Below, piece after piece: positions 15,664-19,287 of a stretch of 19,287 nt of DNA. Origin of the DNA: an uncultured Prevotella sp. (GTDB lineage: Bacteria > Bacteroidota > Bacteroidia > Bacteroidales > Bacteroidaceae). Below the pieces are notes generated by a model that saw only the letters and a list, made by a program, of their open reading frames with translations, did no database searches and had not been told where the DNA came from. Location: NCBI GenBank assembly GCA_900550035.1, contig URQS01000060.1:1-19287 (forward strand), given 5' to 3'. Position 1 is the stretch's first letter, and the number at the start of each line of letters is the position of its first letter. A program made the translations under genes and the position numbers.

Positions 15664-16763
15664 TGTTACGTTATATTTCATTGGCACTGCTCGCTTGGGC
15701 GGGCGGTGCCTTCACAGCCCAGGCTCAAGGCGACGTGGTTGTCTCGGGCAAGATAGAGGGCATCAAGAAGGGACAGCTCGTGCTCGTGGCACAGGTGGGC
15801 GAGAACCGTGTGGACACTCTCGGCGTAGCCGACTTCAAGGCACCTAAGTTTCAGCTCAAGGCGCAGGTGAAGGAGCCGGTCATGGCGCAGCTCATTGTGA
15901 AGGGTTATGGCGGCGGCTTCAACTTCATAGCCGAGCCTAATGCCAAGTATGAGGCTTATCTGTGCGACGGCGAGGGTGCATACATAAAAGGAGGAAAGCT
16001 TCAGGACGAGTGGACTGCCTTCTCAAAGCGTTCGGCTGAGCTTCATGCCGAGGCTAAGGCCATGCAGGGACGTTATGACGCTTTGCGTGCTGCCAACAAG
16101 TTCCGCAGCGCCAGCGCCACCAACGACTCGCTGCGCACGCTCAACGAGAGCATCAATACCGAGACTCAGGCTTTCTTGAAGCAGCACGACGACGTGATAG
16201 CTGCCTATACCTACAACAGCAATGCGCTGATGGCTGAACTCAACCTTGCCGACACACGCCGTCTGTACGACTCGATGGGCGAGGGCGCTAAGAACTCGCC
16301 GAGCGGACGCATAATGCTCGAGCGCATACAGCGTATGGAGAAGGTGACGCAGGGACGCAAGGCGCCCGACTTCACGCTGCCCGACATCAAGGGCAATATG
16401 GTGACACTGAGTCAGGTGAAGGCTAAGGTGAAGATTGTCGACTTCTGGGCTTCGTGGTGCGGACCCTGCCGACTGAACAATCCTTCGTTGAAGCGTATGT
16501 ATGAGCAGTATCACGACAAGGGACTGGAGATTGTGAGCGTGTCGCTCGACAATGTGAAGGAGCGTTGGCTTAAGGCTGTCAATCAGGACGGTCTGCCATG
16601 GATCAACGTGAGTTCGCTGAAGGGATGGAAGTGTGACGTGTCACGTACATACGATGTCAAGGCCGTGCCTGCCATCTTCATTCTCGATGCCGACAACCAT
16701 ATCATCGCCACAAACATTCGTGGTGAGGCGCTGGAGAATTTCTTGAAGGAACGTCTCAAGTAA
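15663..16763 (+). CDS. periplasmic TlpA-type thioredoxin with DUF4369-like N-terminus (WCGPC)
   Basis: This 366-residue exported protein has a signal peptide (cleavage near AQA-QG, residue 21-22), a DUF4369-like beta domain (about 24-115), a helical linker (about 117-228) and a C-terminal thioredoxin/AhpC-TSA domain opening with GRKAPDFTLPDIKGNMVTL. The active site is W265-C266-G-P-C269 and the cis-proline is P336. An extra Cys324 (WKCDVS) lies close to the cis-Pro loop. Proteins of this design are periplasmic thiol-disulfide oxidoreductases, usually reductants in Bacteroidota. The gene overlaps the PKD-like lipoprotein gene by 1 nt and is followed 35 nt later by a second thioredoxin, so redox chemistry is tied to the SusC/SusD system. 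The electron donor is not in the window. The client could be the Cys-rich first protein of the operon or the imported substrate. Confidence 0.9.
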   Translation: MLRYISLALLAWAGGAFTAQAQGDVVVSGKIEGIKKGQLVLVAQVGENRVDTLGVADFKAPKFQLKAQVKEPVMAQLIVKGYGGGFNFIAEPNAKYEAYLCDGEGAYIKGGKLQDEWTAFSKRSAELHAEAKAMQGRYDALRAANKFRSASATNDSLRTLNESINTETQAFLKQHDDVIAAYTYNSNALMAELNLADTRRLYDSMGEGAKNSPSGRIMLERIQRMEKVTQGRKAPDFTLPDIKGNMVTLSQVKAKVKIVDFWASWCGPCRLNNPSLKRMYEQYHDKGLEIVSVSLDNVKERWLKAVNQDGLPWINVSSLKGWKCDVSRTYDVKAVPAIFILDADNHIIATNIRGEALENFLKERLK

Positions 16764-16798
16764 AAAAAGTAATAAGAATAACAAGACAAGAATTGTAT

Positions 16799-18307
16799 AT
16801 GAAAACCAAAATCTTTTTATTAGCTATTGCATGCATGGGCGTTATGCCAAGCATGGCTCAGACAGCACGTCGCTTTACCATCGACGGTGAACTGACACGC
16901 GACTCGCTGCGTTATACACCGCAGGCCATAAAGAAAGTGTATTTGAAGCATATTGTCAACGGCCAGGAAGTAATGCTGGATTCTGCCGTGGTGAAGAACC
17001 GCCATTTCCACTTCGAGGGTACTGCCCCGAAGGATGTTGAGGCTGCTATTGTGACTGGCTTCGATAACGGTTCGGCACAGCTGCTTCTGGAACCGGGCAA
17101 CATCAAGTTCAAGCCCTTTGACGGCAACTTCCCAGTGGCAGCAAAGGCTTACGGCACCAAGAACAACGACATCTTTGCCGGCTATGCAATGCTGCACAAC
17201 AAGAATGCCGACGACGCTAAGGTGAACATCGAGAAGCTGCGTGCTTCGCTGCCCGACAGCATCACCAAGGACGACCGCAAATACATGCCTTATCACGGCG
17301 CTATATTCAATGCCAACGGTGTGTACTATAAGGCCGACGTGATGAACTATTTTATGAAGCATGTTGACAGCGAGGCAAGTCTCTTCATCCTGAAGTACGA
17401 CCTCTACTATATGTTCAAGCCGCAGTATCTGCACGACGTGTTCATGGCTGCCATTCCCGAGCGTCTGCACAAGCATCCAATCTACAAGGAACTGCAGAAC
17501 CAGCTGCTTTCGAGCGATATGGTGGAGGGTAGCCCCGCGCCCGACTTCACGGCTCAGACCATCGACGGCAAGTCGTTGTCGTTGTCGCAGTTGAAGGGCA
17601 AGTATGTGTTCTTTGATGTCTGGGCATCGTGGTGTGCTCCATGCCGCAGAGAGATACCGTTTGTTAAGAAGGCTTTGGCTCTGGCTAAGAACAATGAAAA
17701 CTTCAAGGTGCTGAGCTATTCAATCGACAGCAAGCGCAGCGACTGGACCAACTGCGTCGACAAGAACCAGATGAAAGACAAGAACTGGATACACGTGTCT
17801 ACGCTGAAGGCATGGTCGTCGGACATCATCCGTCTGTACAATGTGCGCGGTGTTCCTCACACGGTTCTTATCGACCCGGCAGGAAATGTTGTGAAGTTCA
17901 ATCTGCGTGGCGAGGATTTGGTGAATACGGTTAAGGACATTCTGAGCAAACCGTTCAAGCCTGCTAAGACCAATGCCAAGGCTGCTACGGCTACTACCGC
18001 TGCCAAGATGGCGCCTTTCAAGGCTACTACAGCTGCCGACCAGAAGCTATACGACGAGTATGAGGCTCTCTGCAAGCGTAAGGATATCTCGAAGATAGCC
18101 AAGCTTGAGGCTCAGGTGCGCTTTGTTCTCGACCACAACACTTCGCCCGTGGCTCCGTATATACTCGAACGCGACTTCCTCAACATCCTCGATAAGTCGT
18201 ACAATCAGCGTCTCTCAAACGCTCTGTCGCCCGTATTGAAGAACAATGCTTACGCCAAGTCGTATTGCGACAAGGTTGCTGAGTTGTTGGGCGAGGAAGA
18301 AGAGTAA
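16799..18307 (+). CDS. periplasmic TlpA-type thioredoxin with repeated helical domain (WCAPC)
   Basis: This protein has 502 residues from the ATG at 16799; a TTG two codons upstream is less likely. The signal peptide ends near SMA-QT (residue 20). A DUF4369-like beta domain follows (about 24-112), then a helical linker (about 125-237) and a thioredoxin domain (about 243-385) with W278-C279-A-P-C282 and cis-proline P353. Family members usually end here. This one continues through an Ala/Thr/Lys-rich linker (about 388-413) into a helical C-terminal domain (about 415-497). That tail resembles its own pre-thioredoxin helical segment (about 181-237), sharing spaced F, H, S, IL, D, Y, P, L and Y residues. 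The chain ends GEEEE. The protein is a probable reductase or isomerase of the operon. The extra domain may hold a partner. Confidence 0.88.
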   Translation: MKTKIFLLAIACMGVMPSMAQTARRFTIDGELTRDSLRYTPQAIKKVYLKHIVNGQEVMLDSAVVKNRHFHFEGTAPKDVEAAIVTGFDNGSAQLLLEPGNIKFKPFDGNFPVAAKAYGTKNNDIFAGYAMLHNKNADDAKVNIEKLRASLPDSITKDDRKYMPYHGAIFNANGVYYKADVMNYFMKHVDSEASLFILKYDLYYMFKPQYLHDVFMAAIPERLHKHPIYKELQNQLLSSDMVEGSPAPDFTAQTIDGKSLSLSQLKGKYVFFDVWASWCAPCRREIPFVKKALALAKNNENFKVLSYSIDSKRSDWTNCVDKNQMKDKNWIHVSTLKAWSSDIIRLYNVRGVPHTVLIDPAGNVVKFNLRGEDLVNTVKDILSKPFKPAKTNAKAATATTAAKMAPFKATTAADQKLYDEYEALCKRKDISKIAKLEAQVRFVLDHNTSPVAPYILERDFLNILDKSYNQRLSNALSPVLKNNAYAKSYCDKVAELLGEEEE

Positions 18308-18381
18308 GAATTAGGAATTACGAATTAGGAATTGTTCTAATTCTGAATTAGGAATTACGAATTAGGAGTTGTTCTAATTCA
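18308..18381. repeat. two tandem 37-bp repeats
   Basis: The unit 18308-18344 is repeated at 18345-18381 with one internal change (GGAATT to GGAGTT) and a different last base. Each unit contains GAATTAG twice and ends in CTAATTC, so it can fold as a 7-bp stem with an 8-nt loop. The repeat begins directly after the stop codon of the thioredoxin gene. Simple GAATTAGGAATTACG-type arrays of this kind are recurrent intergenic filler in Bacteroidota. Confidence 0.8.
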
Positions 18382-18387
18382 ATAAAA

Positions 18388-18505
18388 AGTTGAGAGTTGA
18401 AAAATGAGAGTTTAGAGTTATGATTACCAGTTATAATCATTTGATTATCGCCTTATGCTACAAAGCATATCATAACTCTAAACTCTCAACTTTCAACTCT
18501 CAACT
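18388..18505. terminator. 37-bp inverted repeat, likely bidirectional terminator or REP-like element
   Basis: Arms 18388-18424 and 18469-18505 are inverted copies with only 2 mismatches in 37 positions (AGTTGAGAGTTGAAA...TAGAGTTATGAT). The 44-nt centre holds a further ATGCT/AGCAT hairpin (18455-18468) and TGATTA/TAATCA words in both orientations that allow two alternative pairings. It lies between the convergent thioredoxin gene (+) and the small basic gene (-), 8 nt from the latter's stop codon, and could end both transcripts. The GAGAGTTGA words also make it look like a dispersed repeat. Confidence 0.65.
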
Positions 18506-18513
18506 AAGTAAAG

Positions 18514-18720
18514 TTATTTCTTGTGTCGGTTGGCACGTTGTTCGCGGTATTTTGCTTTCTGACGTGCCGACCCGCTACCATGGGCTCCGGTGATGTATTT
18601 CTTCTTCTTAGCCTTGGTCTTCACCTTGCCGTCGTCGTCGTTGCGGTTGGATGCGCCGCCACGACCCCAGGAGATTCCGCCCCCGGCAATGATTGCGTCT
18701 ATATCGTCGCCTTTGCTCAT
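18514..18720 (-). CDS. small basic glycine-rich protein of unknown function
   Basis: This open frame encodes 68 residues. The first 22 are Gly/Asp/Ile-rich (MSKGDDIDAIIAGGGISWGR), residues about 31-40 are Lys-rich (KVKTKAKKKK), and the tail from about 47 is rich in Gly, Ser, Arg, Lys and Gln, ending NRHKK. There is no signal peptide or membrane segment; the protein is strongly basic and probably disordered, which suggests nucleic-acid or ribosome binding. I considered the small ribosomal protein bTHX but do not see its usual sequence. It starts 27 nt after the purH stop on the same strand, so it is probably the last gene of that transcript. An open frame on the opposite strand (18523-18741) is less convincing because it lacks a promoter and protein-like composition. 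Gene reality is likely but not certain. Confidence 0.55.
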   Translation of the reverse strand: MSKGDDIDAIIAGGGISWGRGGASNRNDDDGKVKTKAKKKKYITGAHGSGSARQKAKYREQRANRHKK

Positions 18721-18747
18721 AATCGTCAGTTTGTGTTTTAATTAAAA

Positions 18748-19287
18748 TCAATGATGGAACAAGCGGACACCTGTGAATGCCATTGTGATGCCGTACTTGT
18801 CGCAAGTGTCGATAACATTGTCGTCGCGTACTGAGCCACCAGCCTGAGCGATGTACTCTACGCCGCTCTTGTGAGCACGCTCGATGTTGTCGCCGAACGG
18901 GAAGAAAGCGTCTGAGCCGAGAGCTACGCCACGGTTCTGTGCAATCCATGCCTTCTTCTCCTCCATGGTCAATACCTCTGGCTTCTCCTTGAAGAACATC
19001 TGCCATGTACCGTCGCGCAGAACATCGTCATGGTCTTCTGAGATATATACGTCGATGGTGTTGTCGCGGTCGGCGCGACGAATGCCGTCAACGAACGGGA
19101 GGTTCATCACCTTCGGGTGCTGACGCAACCACCAGATGTCGGCCTTGTTGCCAGCCAGACGTGTACAGTGGATACGGCTCTGCTGTCCGGCGCCGATACC
19201 GATGGCCTGACCGTCCTTGACGTAGCATACAGAGTTCGACTGTGTGTACTTCAGTGTGATGAGCGAGATGATGAGGTCGCGGATAGC
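18748..19287 (-). CDS. purH: phosphoribosylaminoimidazolecarboxamide formyltransferase, C-terminal part
   Basis: The frame is open to the window edge, giving the last 179 codons; the 5' part lies outside. The edge-proximal part reads KYTQSNSVCYVKDGQAIGIG followed by AGQQSRIHCTRLAGNKAD, the conserved AICAR-transformylase core in which the Lys and the N-SV segment belong to the active site. Further on come ALGSDAFFPFGDNIERA and EYIAQAGGSVRDD, and the chain ends TGVRLFHH, the family's normal C-terminus. The enzyme transfers a formyl group from 10-formyl-tetrahydrofolate to AICAR in the penultimate step of IMP synthesis, in the cytoplasm. An ATG at 19128 is internal and not the start. In Bacteroidota the gene can be a stand-alone formyltransferase without the IMP cyclohydrolase domain; the visible part does not show which form this is. 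Confidence 0.95.
   Translation of the reverse strand, partial: AIRDLIISLITLKYTQSNSVCYVKDGQAIGIGAGQQSRIHCTRLAGNKADIWWLRQHPKVMNLPFVDGIRRADRDNTIDVYISEDHDDVLRDGTWQMFFKEKPEVLTMEEKKAWIAQNRGVALGSDAFFPFGDNIERAHKSGVEYIAQAGGSVRDDNVIDTCDKYGITMAFTGVRLFHH

Noticed and set aside
18514..18720. ribosomal protein bTHX
   Set aside because: The size and basic character fit, but the characteristic short GKGD/RR-type sequence is not convincingly present, so no name was given.
1..19287. CRISPR array, tRNA or rRNA gene, or intact transposase
   Set aside because: No regularly spaced repeats, no cloverleaf or rRNA-like sequence, and no transposase frame were seen on either strand.

Overview
The window looks like chromosomal DNA from a Bacteroidota bacterium, most likely a Prevotella/Segatella-type gut or oral species. 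The evidence is a SusC/SusD pair, DUF4843 and PKD-like lipoproteins, DUF4369/TlpA thioredoxins, several promoters of the Bacteroidota type (TAnnTTTG at -7, TTG/TTTG at -33), A-rich translation starts with little Shine-Dalgarno sequence, and codon use rich in TCG and GAC from about 6.7 kb onward. The genus is inferred from style, not from a marker gene.

Region 1 (1-1347) is a free-standing AAA+ ATPase of the AAA_14/DUF4143 type with its own promoter. Region 2 (about 1350-6024) is a likely metal or metal-chelate acquisition cluster, all on +: a PepSY-TM inner-membrane protein, a 118-residue His/Cys-rich membrane protein driven by a near-ideal promoter, and an 806-residue TonB-dependent receptor with a CxxC motif in its plug. 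A structured leader of about 200 nt lies between the last two.

Region 3 (6025-6721) has no intact gene. It holds a 206-bp inverted-repeat element with 19-bp perfect ends, the C-terminal relic of a SusD-type gene on -, a second relic on +, a possible orphan promoter on -, and the promoter of the next operon.

Region 4 (6722-18307) is one seven-gene co-directional operon: a secreted DUF4369-like protein without a thioredoxin domain, a SusC-type transporter with an N-terminal STN domain, a SusD-type lipoprotein, a DUF4843 lipoprotein with a long C-terminal extension, a PKD-like lipoprotein, and two periplasmic TlpA-type thioredoxins (WCGPC and WCAPC). Gaps are 2-41 nt, with one 1-nt overlap. The set couples outer-membrane import and surface binding to periplasmic thiol-disulfide chemistry. 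The substrate cannot be read from sequence. This is the best candidate in the window for an undescribed system.

Region 5 (18308-18513) is a convergent intergenic region with two tandem 37-bp repeats and a 37-bp inverted repeat that probably ends transcription from both sides. Region 6 (18514-19287) is on -: the 3' part of the purine gene purH, cut by the window edge, followed by a small, very basic, glycine-rich protein of unknown function.
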